This document shows positions 28,788-37,180 of a stretch of 64,000 nucleotides of DNA, piece after piece. This stretch comes from Pacificibacter marinus (GTDB taxonomy: Bacteria; Pseudomonadota; Alphaproteobacteria; Rhodobacterales; Rhodobacteraceae). The notes under the pieces are model-generated. The model saw only the letters and a list, made by a program, of their open reading frames with translations. It was not told the origin of the DNA and did no database searches. Where the stretch lies: NCBI RefSeq assembly GCF_018860665.1, contig NZ_JAHKPK010000011.1:1-64000 (forward strand). Direction: 5' to 3'. Made by a program: the position numbers and the translations under genes. Numbering within the stretch: the first letter of the stretch is position 1; the number at the start of each line of letters is the position of its first letter.

Positions 28788-29742
28788 CTGGTTTGACACC
28801 CTGCAAAGCTTGCCGTGTTTTGCCAAATTGCAAGATCATGAGGTCAAGGTCTGGAACGACCATGAATCCGATCCCGCAAAATTGGCGGCGCGGGTCGCGG
28901 ATGCAGATTGCCTTGTGCTGTTTCGTGAACGCACCAAAATTGGTGCAGACCTTTTGACGCGCCTGCCAAATCTAAAACTCATCAGCCAACGCTCTGTCTA
29001 CCCACATGTGGATGTGGAAAGCTGCACTGCAAATAATGTGCTGTTGAGTTCAAATATGCACAGCGATACGCCCTCTTATGCAGCAGCAGAAATGACGCTT
29101 GCACTGATCCTTGCCAGCTATCGCCAGATTCCCCAGCAAGCCAAATCGCTGAAAGACGGCACTTGGCAAATGGGGGTCGGGCGCACGTTGCGAGGGCGCA
29201 CTTTGGGCCTTTACGGATATGGGCGGATCGCCGGCGCCCTTGCCGAATATGCAAAAGCCTTGGGTCTGACTGTACAGTGGTGGGGGTCCGAGGCCGGACG
29301 CGCCCGCGCGATTGCAGATGGGCAACAGGTTGCATCTAGCCGGGACGCATTCTTTGCCACATCTGACATCGTCAGCCTTCATGTCCGCCTGAAGCCCCAA
29401 ACCAAAGGCATCATCACGGGTGCTGATCTGGCCGCGATGGCCCCTCGCGCGTTGTTCGTAAACACATCACGGTCTGGATTGGTTGCCAAAGGCGCGCTCG
29501 AGGCCGAGATCATGAAAGGACGCCTGTTTGCCGCGGTTGACGTCTTTGATGACGAACCGATGCGCGACAGGCATCATATTCTGGCCACGCATCCCAATGT
29601 TTTGGCCACGCCGCATATTGGTTATGTAACCGAGGATGAGTTTGATCTGCAATTCAGTGATATTTTTGACCAAATCAACGCCTATGCTGCAGGTGATCCG
29701 ATCCATATGATCAACCCTGTTGTCTGGGATTCAAAATCTTAG
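28765..29742 (+). CDS. D-2-hydroxyacid dehydrogenase family protein
   Basis: 325 residues from the ATG at 28765, inside the end of the preceding gene, with a GGAG site upstream. NAD-binding GLYGYGRIAGALAEY near residue 147, catalytic Arg in NTSRSGLV near residue 235, Glu in FDDEPM and His in TPHIGYVTEDEFD. It reduces a 2-oxo acid or oxidises a D-2-hydroxy acid. Coexpression with the PrpF-like enzyme and the TTT transporter suggests that it acts on the imported acid. Its end overlaps the convergent abrB-like gene by 32 bp. Confidence 0.85.
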   Translation: MKIHILDDWFDTLQSLPCFAKLQDHEVKVWNDHESDPAKLAARVADADCLVLFRERTKIGADLLTRLPNLKLISQRSVYPHVDVESCTANNVLLSSNMHSDTPSYAAAEMTLALILASYRQIPQQAKSLKDGTWQMGVGRTLRGRTLGLYGYGRIAGALAEYAKALGLTVQWWGSEAGRARAIADGQQVASSRDAFFATSDIVSLHVRLKPQTKGIITGADLAAMAPRALFVNTSRSGLVAKGALEAEIMKGRLFAAVDVFDDEPMRDRHHILATHPNVLATPHIGYVTEDEFDLQFSDIFDQINAYAAGDPIHMINPVVWDSKS

Positions 29743-30739
29743 CGGCAATCGGTGCCCCAAGGATCACAACAAAAATACGCAGAACATGATGGGCGATAAC
29801 AAAGGCCATATCAGCCCCAACAACCAGCGCGAGCACTGTCATCTCAGCCTGACCGCCGGGGGCGAAGGCCAAAAGCGTTTCCATAGGAGGCGCGAGACCT
29901 GCCAGATGAATGATCTCTGCAAAGATGACAGTCATTACAATTAGGATCACACAGAACCCAAGGGCGGCGCTCACGTCTTTGCGCACCTCTGGCATCGTGA
30001 CCCCAGCATATTTGGCACCGACAGTCATACCGATGAAAAACTGTGCCATCCAGATCGCTTCGGCAGGTGGGCGATGATGCAAAATCCCGAGCAAGGCCAA
30101 AATAGCAGCAAGGATCAGCGGTCCTAAAATGGAGGATCCGAACATCCCAAGAGCCTTGGCCACGCGCCATCCGATGAGGCCGCAAAGCACCATAATGATC
30201 AATTGCGATGGCGCGATAGACGAAGCGGGCTCACCGGGAGGGCTCGACAAATCGACATCCCAATAGCCTTGCAAAATAAACGGAAGTGCCACGACGACGA
30301 CCATAACCCGAGTGGCATGAACCAATGACAGCGCGCGCACGTCCCCGCCTGCTTCTTCGCCAAACGCCAACATGTCTTGCAAGCCTCCGGGCATCGCGCA
30401 GTAATAACTGGTGGCAAAATCAAACCCCCAGATCCGTTGAAAATAGGGAATACCAATCAGCCCGATGGCCGCAACCATAACAGGGATCATCAACAAGGTT
30501 GGCCACATCGAAATCATGGAAGCCAAAATCGTCATTGTGAAGGTCGCCCCAACAGCCACCCCAAGGATGGAACGCATCGCATCATTCACCAATTTGTTGC
30601 CCTTCATGGGCACCCCTGCCAAAGCGGCAATCAAACACGCGACGATTGGGCCAATCAGCCATGGCAAAGGCAAATCCAGCAGGTGAAAGACACCAACGCC
30701 AACAGCAGCAATTATATATGTTACAAAAAGATGTTTCAT
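29711..30739 (-). CDS. AbrB-family membrane protein (duplicated AbrB domain transporter)
   Basis: 342 residues with about ten hydrophobic helices in two repeated halves, each starting with a motif like LPWLIGPIVACLIAAL and containing a GVAVGATFTMTIL-type stretch (second copy FIGMTVGAKYAGVTM). This is PF05145, sometimes labelled ammonia monooxygenase or AbrB regulator, but it is clearly an integral membrane protein, probably a transporter of organic acids. It is translationally coupled (ATGA) to the GntR regulator and may serve the same substrate as the adjacent TTT system. Confidence 0.8.
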   Translation of the reverse strand: MKHLFVTYIIAAVGVGVFHLLDLPLPWLIGPIVACLIAALAGVPMKGNKLVNDAMRSILGVAVGATFTMTILASMISMWPTLLMIPVMVAAIGLIGIPYFQRIWGFDFATSYYCAMPGGLQDMLAFGEEAGGDVRALSLVHATRVMVVVVALPFILQGYWDVDLSSPPGEPASSIAPSQLIIMVLCGLIGWRVAKALGMFGSSILGPLILAAILALLGILHHRPPAEAIWMAQFFIGMTVGAKYAGVTMPEVRKDVSAALGFCVILIVMTVIFAEIIHLAGLAPPMETLLAFAPGGQAEMTVLALVVGADMAFVIAHHVLRIFVVILGAPIAAKILNPRQQG

Positions 30740-31386
30740 CCGCGCATGACCTCAAGACGATGACGCAGCGAGGTTTGCAGATGTGCTTCAGCACTCGCGC
30801 CTGCGGCTTCGACATCGCCATTGCGGATCGCGTCTATGATGTCTTGGTGCTGTCTGCATACCGTTGAAATTCGCGCCTCATCCGCGAGGGTCGTGGGCCC
30901 GAGCAACATCAAGGCATTGTTCAACGCGCGGGCTGATTCAAGTAAAAAACGGTTGCGCGTCGCCAGATAAATGCAACGGTGGAACTGTTGATTGATCGAC
31001 GCCGCCTGTGCAGGCGCATTCAGTGTCTTTGCGATTTCTGCATTCAGGTCTTCAAGTTCATCTATTTCCGCGGCGATAGCATGTTTGGCTGCCATTTCTG
31101 CTGCTGTGCGTTCCAGCACCAATCGCATTTCATACAGTTCGACCACCTCTGTACGGCTCAAGGCACGCACCACAGCCCCTAAACGTGGACGATGCTCAAC
31201 AATTCCGTCGGCTTCCAGCTTGCGCAGGGCTTCGCGGACTGGGGTACGCGATAGGGACAAACGGGCCGCCACATCTTCTTCACGTAGGCGATCATGAGGT
31301 TGGAAGACCCCAGATCTGATCGCATCAAGCAACCGTGCATAAGCGATACCGCCTTGCGACATGTCTGTTGAGTTTGACTTTGGCAT
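30736..31386 (-). CDS. GntR-family regulator with FCD domain
   Basis: 216 residues from the ATG at 31386. N-terminal winged helix: DRLREEDVAARLSLSRTPVR and EALRKLEADGIVEHRPRLGA. The C-terminal all-helical FCD domain contains the metal-binding DLNAEI...QFHRCIYLATRN region. FCD regulators sense organic acids. It sits behind a 26-bp perfect palindrome (31398-31423) only 12 bp from its start codon, so it is very likely autoregulated, and it is cotranscribed with the AbrB-like transporter. Confidence 0.9.
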   Translation of the reverse strand: MPKSNSTDMSQGGIAYARLLDAIRSGVFQPHDRLREEDVAARLSLSRTPVREALRKLEADGIVEHRPRLGAVVRALSRTEVVELYEMRLVLERTAAEMAAKHAIAAEIDELEDLNAEIAKTLNAPAQAASINQQFHRCIYLATRNRFLLESARALNNALMLLGPTTLADEARISTVCRQHQDIIDAIRNGDVEAAGASAEAHLQTSLRHRLEVMRG

Positions 31387-31397
31387 CTTGGATTCCC

Positions 31398-31423
31398 ATA
31401 TTGTATCCGCTTGGATACAATAT
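31398..31423. promoter_or_regulatory. 26-bp perfect palindromic GntR operator
   Basis: ATATTGTATCC at 31398-31408 is mirrored exactly by GGATACAATAT at 31413-31423 around GCTT. The TTGTATCC / GGATACAA core fits the short dyads bound by FadR/VanR-type GntR proteins. It lies just before the gntR start and ends the cyd-side intergenic region. Confidence 0.8.
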
Positions 31424-31490
31424 TTGATAAAGAAGGATTCCCTCAATGTCAAAAAGGAATATCGATGTTGGTATTTTCACGCGCCTTAAT

Positions 31491-31601
31491 TCAAGCGCCA
31501 ATCGCAAGTCGTATCGCGAATGCGATAACGGCTAAAATCAGAACACTGATAATCCAGAGACCAATAAACCAGCCAACACGCTTAACGGTTTTCGACAGCA
31601 T
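31491..31601 (-). CDS. DUF2474 (CydX-like) small membrane subunit of cytochrome bd oxidase
   Basis: A 36-residue gene starting at 31601. The sequence opens MLSKTVKRVGWFIGLW and ends AFAIRLAIGA, giving one transmembrane helix with basic flanks. Its ATG overlaps the cydB stop as TGATG. Small DUF2474 proteins follow cyanide-insensitive oxidase genes and are thought to play the part of CydX, the single-helix subunit that stabilises the haem centres. Assignment rests on position, size and the GWF...RL pattern. Confidence 0.8.
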   Translation of the reverse strand: MLSKTVKRVGWFIGLWIISVLILAVIAFAIRLAIGA

Positions 31602-32602
31602 CAGTGATAGCCCTCATCAGGATCGATTTTCCCGCGAAAGACCCAGTATGCATATGCTGTATAGGCAAGGATCATAGGCACAAGAACCACCGTACCGACA
31701 AGCGCAAACAACAGACTGGACTCTGGTGCGGCAGCTTCTTTGATCGTCAGACTCGGCGGCACGATGTTGGGATAGAAACTGATCCCGATTCCAATAAAGC
31801 ACAAAACAAACAAAACCAGTGCAGCAAAGAACGGTTGCGCATCTTTATCCGCTTTTAGTCCCGAGAAGAATGCCCATGCTGTTACAAGTACCGCGCTTGG
31901 CATCAGAACACTTAGGATACTACCGGGCAGATTGAACCAACGGTGAAAGTAGATCGGATCCTGAAACGGCGTCAGCAGACTGGCAAGACCAATAAACCCT
32001 AATGTCGCCACGGCAAGCCATCGTGCATACCCCTGCATTTTGCGTTGCAGCCCGCCCTCGGTTTTGAGGATAATCCACGTTGATCCGAGCAAAGCGTAGC
32101 CGATCACAACGGCCAAACCTGTTAAGACAGAAAACCCGCTCAGCCAGTCCCACCAGCCGCCAGCGTAAGCGCGGTCTTTGTATTCGATACCCTGTACCAA
32201 GGCACCAAGGGCGATGCCCTGCATGAATGCGGCCACGACTGAGCCGCCAAAGAATGCCACGTCCCAAACCGGTTTCCAGCGTTTGGTCCGCCAGCGGTAT
32301 TCAAAGGCAACCCCGCGAAAAATCAAAGCCAAAAGCATCAAGATGATAGGCATGTAAAGCGCTGGCATCACAACTGCATAGGCTAGCGGAAACACCGCAA
32401 ACAGCCCGCCGCCGCCAAGCACCAACCATGTCTCATTGCCGTCCCAAATCGGGGCAATGGAATTCATCATCGTCGCCTTTTCCCGCTCGTCATCCGCGAA
32501 AGGAAACAAGATACCAACACCTAAATCAAATCCATCAAGGATCACGTAGGTCAAGACAGCAAAGGCGATAATGCCGGCCCAGATAAAGGAAAGTTCAAAC
32601 AT
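31601..32602 (-). CDS. cydB: Cytochrome bd-type quinol oxidase subunit II (CioB/CydB)
   Basis: 333 residues with nine predicted hydrophobic helices. The N-terminus WAGIIAFAVLTYVILDGFDLG with GILFPFADDEREKATMMNSI and IWDGNETWLVLGGGGLFAVFP is the family signature. It pairs with CydA to form the membrane oxidase that reduces O2 to water without pumping. The gene is 11 bp downstream of cydA and coupled to the DUF2474 gene. Confidence 0.95.
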   Translation of the reverse strand: MFELSFIWAGIIAFAVLTYVILDGFDLGVGILFPFADDEREKATMMNSIAPIWDGNETWLVLGGGGLFAVFPLAYAVVMPALYMPIILMLLALIFRGVAFEYRWRTKRWKPVWDVAFFGGSVVAAFMQGIALGALVQGIEYKDRAYAGGWWDWLSGFSVLTGLAVVIGYALLGSTWIILKTEGGLQRKMQGYARWLAVATLGFIGLASLLTPFQDPIYFHRWFNLPGSILSVLMPSAVLVTAWAFFSGLKADKDAQPFFAALVLFVLCFIGIGISFYPNIVPPSLTIKEAAAPESSLLFALVGTVVLVPMILAYTAYAYWVFRGKIDPDEGYH

Positions 32603-32613
32603 AGCAAAATACC

Positions 32614-34023
32614 TTATTCACTTGGATGTGCGTCTGGATGTTTTTGGGTGATTTGTGTGCTGCCTGCCGTGCGGATCGGTCCGTCTTTGAGGCCCAGATG
32701 CGGTGTCGCGGCGGGTTTATTCATCATCCGCAAGAGGTAAAATGTGCCCGCGCCGAAGACAAAGAAATACACCACAATAAAAGCAAGCAAAGACGCCGCC
32801 ACCGCCGGTGCAGCAACTGGCGCAAGGCTGTCGCTGGTCCGCAGCACCCCATATACGGTGAAAGGCTGACGCCCGACCTCGGTTGTCACCCAGCCCGCTA
32901 ACACCGCAACGAAACCCATTGGCCCCATCACAATTGCGGCGCGGTGCAGCATGGGCGTGTCATACAAACGACCACGGTAACGCCGCCAAGCGGCCCATAC
33001 CCCAAAGCCCAGCATCGCCATTCCAAGACCAACCATCACGCGAAAGCTCCAAAAAACGATAGCGACTGGCGGTTCGTCTGCGTCTGGAATGGTATCCAAG
33101 CCATTCAATGGCGCACCCCATTTGTGTTTCAGGATAAGACTGGAAAGCTGAGGAATTTCTATCGCATAGTCGATCCGCTTTTCAGTCGGGTTTGGAATGC
33201 CGAATAATATCAATGGCGCGCCGTGTGGGTGACTGTCATAATGCCCTTCCATCGCCATCACCTTTGCCGGCTGGTGTTCTAACGTGTTGAGACCATGGAA
33301 ATCGCCCGCCAAAATTTGCAACGGGGCAACGATTATGAGCATCCACATGGCCATAGAAAACATTCGGCGCGCGGGCGCATCGGTCCGGTTACGCAAAAGA
33401 TGCAACCCGCCAACGCCGCCGACAACAAGCGCTGTTGTAAGATACGCCGCCAAAACCATATGAACCAATCGATAAGGAAAGGATGGATTGAAAACGATGG
33501 CCCACCAGTCTTCTGGCACAAACTGTCCAAGCGCGTTTATGCTGTAACCTGTGGGCGTCTGCATCCATGAATTCACGGACAAAATCCATGTGGCCGACAT
33601 CAGCGTGCCAAAAGCCACCATTGCTGTGGCGAACATGTGCAGTTTATCTCCCACCCGCTCGCGGCCAAACAGCATGATACCCAGAAAACCGGCCTCAAGA
33701 AAGAAAGCCGAAAGCACCTCATAGGCCATGAGTGGGCCAAGCACAGGACCGGTCTTGTCCGAGAACACAGACCAATTCGTGCCAAACTGGTACGACATCA
33801 CGATCCCGGATACGACGCCCATCCCAAACGCGACCGCAAAAATCTTTTTCCAATAGGTGAAAAGCGTCAGATATGTTGCGTCGCGGGTACGCAACCACAG
33901 CGCATTCAATACGGCCAGATAACTGGCGAGACCGATCGAAAATGCCGGGAAAATGATATGAAACGACACCGTGAACGCAAATTGCATCCGCGCGAGGGTT
34001 TCAGCGTTTAAACTGTCAAACAT
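32614..34023 (-). CDS. cydA: Cytochrome bd-type quinol oxidase subunit I (CioA/CydA)
   Basis: 469 residues, shorter than the E. coli CydA (about 520), which agrees with a short quinol loop and the cyanide-insensitive CIO class. The haem b595/d ligand His lies in QFAFTVSFHIIFPAFSIG near residue 19, and MAYEVLSAFFLEAGFLG, GDFHGLNTLEHQPAKVMAME and GWVTTEVGRQPFTVYGVLRT are conserved; the last has Phe where most have Trp. Such oxidases keep respiration going in the presence of cyanide, NO or, relevant here, CO. Confidence 0.95.
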   Translation of the reverse strand: MFDSLNAETLARMQFAFTVSFHIIFPAFSIGLASYLAVLNALWLRTRDATYLTLFTYWKKIFAVAFGMGVVSGIVMSYQFGTNWSVFSDKTGPVLGPLMAYEVLSAFFLEAGFLGIMLFGRERVGDKLHMFATAMVAFGTLMSATWILSVNSWMQTPTGYSINALGQFVPEDWWAIVFNPSFPYRLVHMVLAAYLTTALVVGGVGGLHLLRNRTDAPARRMFSMAMWMLIIVAPLQILAGDFHGLNTLEHQPAKVMAMEGHYDSHPHGAPLILFGIPNPTEKRIDYAIEIPQLSSLILKHKWGAPLNGLDTIPDADEPPVAIVFWSFRVMVGLGMAMLGFGVWAAWRRYRGRLYDTPMLHRAAIVMGPMGFVAVLAGWVTTEVGRQPFTVYGVLRTSDSLAPVAAPAVAASLLAFIVVYFFVFGAGTFYLLRMMNKPAATPHLGLKDGPIRTAGSTQITQKHPDAHPSE

Positions 34024-34142
34024 GGGCGTCTCCGACGTTTGTGTTTAGGGTGCAGTAATCTGTTGACCTCAGCGCTGCCTCCCATGTGCAGCACCCCAAT
34101 CTAACATGCATTACAAACAAATCGTTCATCGGCGGCTTAACT

Positions 34143-34165
34143 ATATTGATTTACTAAAGCAATAT
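34143..34165. promoter_or_regulatory. Inverted repeat in the cydA-nsrR divergent promoter
   Basis: ATATTG (34143-34148) is mirrored by CAATAT (34160-34165) with an 11-bp spacer, in the 180-bp AT-rich region between divergent cydA and the Rrf2 gene. The layout suggests an operator for the Rrf2 protein; the sequence only loosely resembles the known NsrR consensus. Confidence 0.35.
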
Positions 34166-34203
34166 TTTTGATATATCTTTTGCTGCGGCAATAGGATGCA
34201 CCA

Positions 34204-34668
34204 ATGAAATTGACGAGCTATACAAACTTTGCCCTGCGGTCTTTGCAGCTTGCGGCGCTCAAATCGCCCGAGCTTGTGCGCATCAATGATGTCGCACGCA
34301 TTCACAACCTATCGCGGCCGCACATCATGAAGATCGTGCATGAATTGGGTAAGGCGGGCTATCTTGAGACAGTGCGTGGTCGGGGGGGCGGTTTTCGTCT
34401 GGCACGCCCGGCGCAGGACATTATCGTTGGGGAAATCGTCCGGCTCACTGAGGGATCTATGGATGTTGTCGAATGCTTCAATCCTGAAAAAAACACCTGT
34501 TCATTGATTGGTATATGTGTGCTGTCACGCAAGATGCAGGAGGCAACAGCAGCCTTCATGGCCGTGCTGAATAATCTTACAATTGCCGACATCGCCGCCA
34601 ATAAGGGACAATTGATGGAGCGGATCGCGCCACTGGAACTTCCCGATAAAGAAATGACACCGTCCTGA
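34204..34668 (+). CDS. nsrR: Rrf2-family NsrR-like NO-sensing repressor
   Basis: 154 residues. The N-terminal winged helix contains LSRPHIMKIVHELGKAGYLE and RGRGGGFRLARP. Three cysteines in ECFNPEKNTCSLIGICVL have the C-x7-C-x5-C spacing of NsrR iron-sulfur ligands. NsrR is derepressed when NO attacks its cluster. It is divergent from the cytochrome bd genes, which encode an NO-tolerant oxidase, so it likely controls them. Confidence 0.85.
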   Translation: MKLTSYTNFALRSLQLAALKSPELVRINDVARIHNLSRPHIMKIVHELGKAGYLETVRGRGGGFRLARPAQDIIVGEIVRLTEGSMDVVECFNPEKNTCSLIGICVLSRKMQEATAAFMAVLNNLTIADIAANKGQLMERIAPLELPDKEMTPS

Positions 34669-34972
34669 CGGAGTTCCGCCCAAAACAGCTTTTTTGCAAC
34701 ATTCACATGCATAACAATCAGAGTTGGCAAGGCACGTACCATGTCACCAGTCTATGGTCGCTTGTATAAAAAGCGGCCAGTGTCGAATTGATGTCGCTAA
34801 ATTAATTATTCTGACGAGGCTGCTTGAAACTGATCCGTTAGAATGTGCCCAGCCTCGCCAAATTATCGTATAATCGATGTTATGTAAAAATAATCTCATT
34901 TAGTCCGACGACCTTAGTAAACTCGTTCAAGCCCAAGTTCGCACTGTTTGATAAACACCGTCCCCATACAGG
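34669..34972. other. AT-rich intergenic stretch with one long-range inverted repeat
   Basis: No coding frame of substance. CGAGGCTG (34815-34822) is mirrored by CAGCCTCG (34850-34857), giving a 43-base stem-loop without a T-tract. The stretch leads into a cluster of gene fragments and may itself be degraded sequence. Confidence 0.5.
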
Positions 34973-35112
34973 CTATATTTTGCTCAATAGGTTGCTGACC
35001 GACGCCTTTGCATCGCCGTAAAACATCCGCGTGTTTTCTTTGTAGAACAACGGGTTTTCGATACCGGAGTAACCGGTGCCTTGACCACGTTTAGACACGA
35101 ACACTGTAAATA
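34973..35112 (-). pseudogene. pntB: C-terminal fragment of pntB (transhydrogenase beta subunit)
   Basis: The minus-strand frame from about 35112 reads FTVFVSKRGQGTGYSGIENP followed by LFYKENTRMFYGDAKASV to a stop at 34973. This matches the last 45 residues or so of the NADP-binding domain of PntB, where a conserved KRSMxTGYAG...LFFxDNTxMLFGDAK occurs. The upstream part is cut off exactly at the edge of an IS481-type element. Confidence 0.75.
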
Positions 35113-35115
35113 TGT

Positions 35116-35954
35116 ACGGACTCTCGGGACACTTCCTGTAAATTACCCAATTTTGGGTGGAGGAAGTTTTTATGACGAACGAAGAACGTGACATTCAACG
35201 CAAGCTGAGAGTGCTCCAGCATGCTGAGAAGATCGGCAATGTACGCAAAGCATGCCGGTATTTTTGGGGTTGGGAGATCCAGCTTTTATAGATGGCGGGA
35301 TGCCTATCAAAAGCATGGGGAGGCTGGCTTGAAGAATGCCAAATCAATTCCGAAGAACCCGGCCAATCAAACACCTGCTGAAATCGTCGAGAAGGTTCTG
35401 TATCTGCGCCGCAAGTATCACTTGGGGCCCATAAGGATCGTCTGGTATATGGCACGTTACCACGGCATCAAAATCTCAGATGCCAGGGTCTACCGTATCC
35501 TCAGACGCAACGGCCTTAACCGGTTGCCCAGAGGCACACGAATGCGCAAGCTGCATACCAAGTGATATCACAAGCAGGTTCCAATACACCGCGATCGACG
35601 ATGCAACCAGAGTTCGCGCCCTCAAGGTCTACGATAAACATACGCAGGCAAACGCCATCGACTTCATTGACCACATCATCGAAAAGTTCCCGTTTCGCAT
35701 TCGTGAAGTGCGCACGGATAATGGCCACGAGTTTCAGGCCAAGTTCCATTGGCATGTCGAAGATCTCGGGATCAGGCACGCCTACATCAAACGCGGCACA
35801 CCGCAATTGAACGGCAAAGTCGAGCGATCCCACCGTTCCGATCAACAAGAGTTCTACAACTTCGCCAGGCCGCACGGTGCCCACAACGGACAAACCCCTT
35901 ACGAGGCGCTCAGAGACAAGCTACAGTAACCCCACAAGTGTCCCGCGGGTCCGT
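35116..35954 (+). mobile_element. Decayed IS481-family element
   Basis: Terminal inverted repeats of 19 bp (35116-35134 ACGGACTCTCGGGACACTT; 35936-35954 is its reverse complement with 2 mismatches) flank a broken transposase. The length, 839 bp, is shorter than usual because of internal deletions. No target duplication is visible. The element joins a pntB 3' fragment to a truncated transporter gene, so deletion of flanking DNA accompanied or followed insertion. Confidence 0.82.
35172..35929 (+). pseudogene. IS481-type transposase, frameshifted and internally deleted
   Basis: Starts MTNEERDIQRKLRVLQHAEK with a GGAGG site. The frame breaks in a T-run near 35262 (the next frame continues FGVGRSSFYRWRDAYQKHGE), then a stop follows HTK where an Arg codon is expected (CGA to TGA). 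The frame changes again at about 35573 by a deletion that removes the first catalytic Asp region. The rve core continues with QYTAIDDATR, VRTDNGHEFQAKFHW and QLNGKVERSHR. A second deletion joins EFY to NFARPHGAHNG. Clearly non-functional. Confidence 0.85.
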
Positions 35955-35957
35955 CTA

Positions 35958-36569
35958 GGTTACACCCGTGCGGTCGTTTTGATAAATCCAAGGTTCGCCT
36001 ATCTCCTTGTGATCTTTGCTGCCGCTCCGATGTGCATAATGGCATTCTTCGGAATTTCGCCTTACGTTTATGTTGACAGGTTCGGGATGTCTGAACATGC
36101 CTTCAGTGTTATCTTCGCGTTCAACGCGGCCTGTGGAATGATTGGTCCTGCACTTTACCTAAAACTTTCCCGAGTTATTCCGGTCCCAAGCATCATTCTG
36201 GGGTGCTTTGGGATCATGGCTATCGGTGGGTTAGTGATGCTATCCTTTGGAAGCCTATCGCCATTTATTTTTGCCGCAGTCGCCGCCACGACAACAGTTG
36301 CAGTGATCATCGTGCGCGTTCCAGGGGCTAACTTGCTTCTTGATCAACAAGTGGGTGATACTGGATCGGCGGCAGCCCTCATTCAGTTCAGCGCAACCCT
36401 TATGGGGGCAGCCGGCATCCAGATCGTAACGCTCAATTCAGGCGACCTCATTGCGAACTACGGCATCCTATTAATTGTGATCGGAGCGATTTGCACGACC
36501 TTGTGGCTATTCGTCAGAAATCGCTCCTTTGTCACAGATAATATTGTTCACCTGACGAACAGACTGTGA
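35958..36569 (+). pseudogene. C-terminal half of a Bcr/CflA-type MFS transporter
   Basis: The frame enters from the IS481 end and codes for about 200 residues with six hydrophobic helices (FAYLLVIFAAAPMCIMAFFG, SIILGCFGIMAIGGLVMLSF, GILLIVIGAICTTLWLFVRN). PGANLLLDQQVGDTGSAAAL is typical of the second half of DHA1 drug transporters such as Bcr/CflA. The first six helices and the natural start are missing, so it is a truncated gene. Confidence 0.78.
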
Positions 36570-36797
36570 TCGGTCGCACCATCTCTGGTCGATATGATAC
36601 CTTCACAAGTATCGATTGGCAGGATTGAGTATTACGCACAATAGCGGCGGGACACCGATATGCCCACTATTCTTTGACCAACGTTGGATCGAAATCCAAC
36701 GGGCTTCATCAACCGCACCTGACAAAGCGTGGGATGCCCCCTCTAAAGTAGTTCACCCACTGGGATATGTTTATCCCGATTTCAGGAGGACCACAGG

Positions 36798-36873
36798 ATG
36801 GCTGGAAAACGAGTGAAGCCCAAAGATATCGTGCTGAAACTGCGACAATTTGCAGTTTTTGCAAGGACAAGGA
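36798..36873 (+). mobile_element. Remnant of an IS3-family element (start of orfA)
   Basis: A GGAGG site and ATG begin MAGKRVKPKDIVLKLRQFAV, which matches the first residues of IS3-family OrfA proteins (MxGKRxKPEEIVxKLRQV). After about 25 codons the match stops abruptly and pntB sequence on the opposite strand begins. No orfB is present. The 36570-36797 stretch before it probably includes the left end of the same element. Confidence 0.65.
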
Positions 36874-36886
36874 AGGTCGACGGAGG

Positions 36887-37012
36887 AAGCTGCGCCTGTA
36901 CCACGGCCATACCGTAACCCGGTATGATGATAACGCCATCCTTGTCAGAGGTCAGATCAGTCATCAGCGGGCGGATCTTGGTAGCGTAAAGTGTCGATGC
37001 TTGCGCGGCCAT
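36887..37012 (-). pseudogene. pntB: Internal fragment of pntB (NADP-binding domain entry)
   Basis: The minus-strand frame contains VIIIPGYGMAVVQAQL at about 36887-36934. PGYGMAVAQAQ is the NADP-binding signature of transhydrogenase beta subunit domain III. The sequence before it (YATKIRPLMTDLTSDKDG) is not clearly PntB. The roughly 110 residues that should connect this to the C-terminal piece at 34973-35112 are missing, replaced by the IS elements and MFS fragment. Confidence 0.6.
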
Positions 37013-37180
37013 CGGTGATGGGCTGCCGCAAATTCAGGTAAGGAAACGGAAGCGTAGCCACCAAAGGTTGCGCCCTCTGCCTGTTCTTCCTCGCACCCTT
37101 TGCGAGCAGCCTGCCACAGGTGCAGGCCGCCTAAATTGGTCAGCATCGGATTTCAGCTTTTGACATGGCTGATCCCTTTG
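37013..37180. other. Unassigned sequence beside the rearranged region
   Basis: A minus-strand frame here (MLTNLGGLHLWQAARKGCEE at 37146 and downward) runs into the pntB fragment but matches no family I recognise. It may be another gene scrap created by the same rearrangement. Confidence 0.3.

Noticed and set aside
34146-34162. Possible FNR/Anr box in the cydA promoter (TTGATTTACTAAAGCAA)
   Set aside because: The right half does not fit ATCAA at the required spacing; the symmetric ATATTG/CAATAT repeat is the better description.
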